From the NCBI GenBank assembly GCA_002506605.1, contig DAXX01000015.1:432-6740 (forward strand): 6,309 nt of DNA, given 5' to 3'. This DNA comes from Thaumarchaeota archaeon UBA160. GTDB taxonomy: Archaea > Thermoproteota > Nitrososphaeria > Conexivisphaerales > UBA164. Below, one piece after another: positions 6,302 to 6,309 of the stretch (positions within the stretch are counted from its first letter, which is position 1; every line of letters starts with the position of its first letter). Both the position numbers and the translations under genes were made by a program. The notes beneath the pieces are model-generated. The model was given only the letters and a program-made list of their open reading frames with translations. It was not told where the DNA came from and searched no databases.

Positions 6302-6309
6302 ATGGCTAA
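6302..6309 (+). CDS. Probable start of a truncated downstream gene
   Basis: ATG GCT AA at the very edge of the window, placed at the expected leaderless distance from the promoter at 6263-6278. Only two complete codons are visible, so the product cannot be inferred. The nearby ATG at 6295 runs into a stop after four codons. Confidence 0.3.

Noticed and set aside
6295..6309. Gene starting at ATG 6295
   Set aside because: It stops after four codons (ATG TTT AAT GGC TAA).
1..6309. CRISPR array, insertion sequence, tRNA or rRNA gene
   Set aside because: No spaced repeat array, transposase, terminal inverted repeats or recognisable tRNA/rRNA segments were seen.

Overview
The window looks like an archaeal chromosome segment. 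It is AT-rich, uses AGA/AGG arginine and ATA isoleucine codons heavily, and carries archaeal-type genes (a DUF763 protein, an archaeal SMC and ScpA, and an ECF transporter S component). I see no Shine-Dalgarno sequence ahead of the starts I checked. Instead, four starts (three genes inside the window and one presumed gene at its right edge) have a TATA-like octamer whose centre lies about 26-28 bases upstream of the start codon. This is the layout of leaderless archaeal transcripts. I cannot place the lineage more precisely from sequence alone. Canonical SMC-ScpA argues against Sulfolobales, which use the SMC-like coalescin ClsN.

Layout. (1) Positions 1-711, plus strand: the 3' part of a DUF763 gene that begins outside the window. 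(2) Positions 712-1248, minus strand: a six-helix ECF S component resembling the riboflavin transporter RibU. It converges on DUF763 with the two stop codons directly abutting. (3) Positions 1249-1344: a divergent control region with a TATA box for each direction and a 17-bp palindrome touching the S-component promoter. (4) Positions 1345-5308, plus strand: smc followed by scpA, overlapping by 14 bases, which together form the core of the condensin-like chromosome complex. No scpB is seen. (5) Positions 5371-6201, plus strand: a uridine phosphorylase with its own promoter and an 11-bp direct repeat around its TATA box. (6) Positions 6202-6309: a short spacer ending in a strong BRE/TATA promoter and what looks like the first codons of another leaderless gene.

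How the genes relate. SMC and ScpA clearly act together: the kleisin ScpA bridges the SMC heads, and its gene overlaps smc. The other genes look like independent units: vitamin uptake, pyrimidine salvage, and a protein of unknown function.

I do not see a defence system, mobile element, CRISPR array or RNA gene. The most interesting signals are small: all four cysteines of the SMC protein fall within 34 residues of the hinge, a perfect palindrome sits at the S-component promoter, and the TATA-to-start spacing is very uniform and settles the smc start codon.
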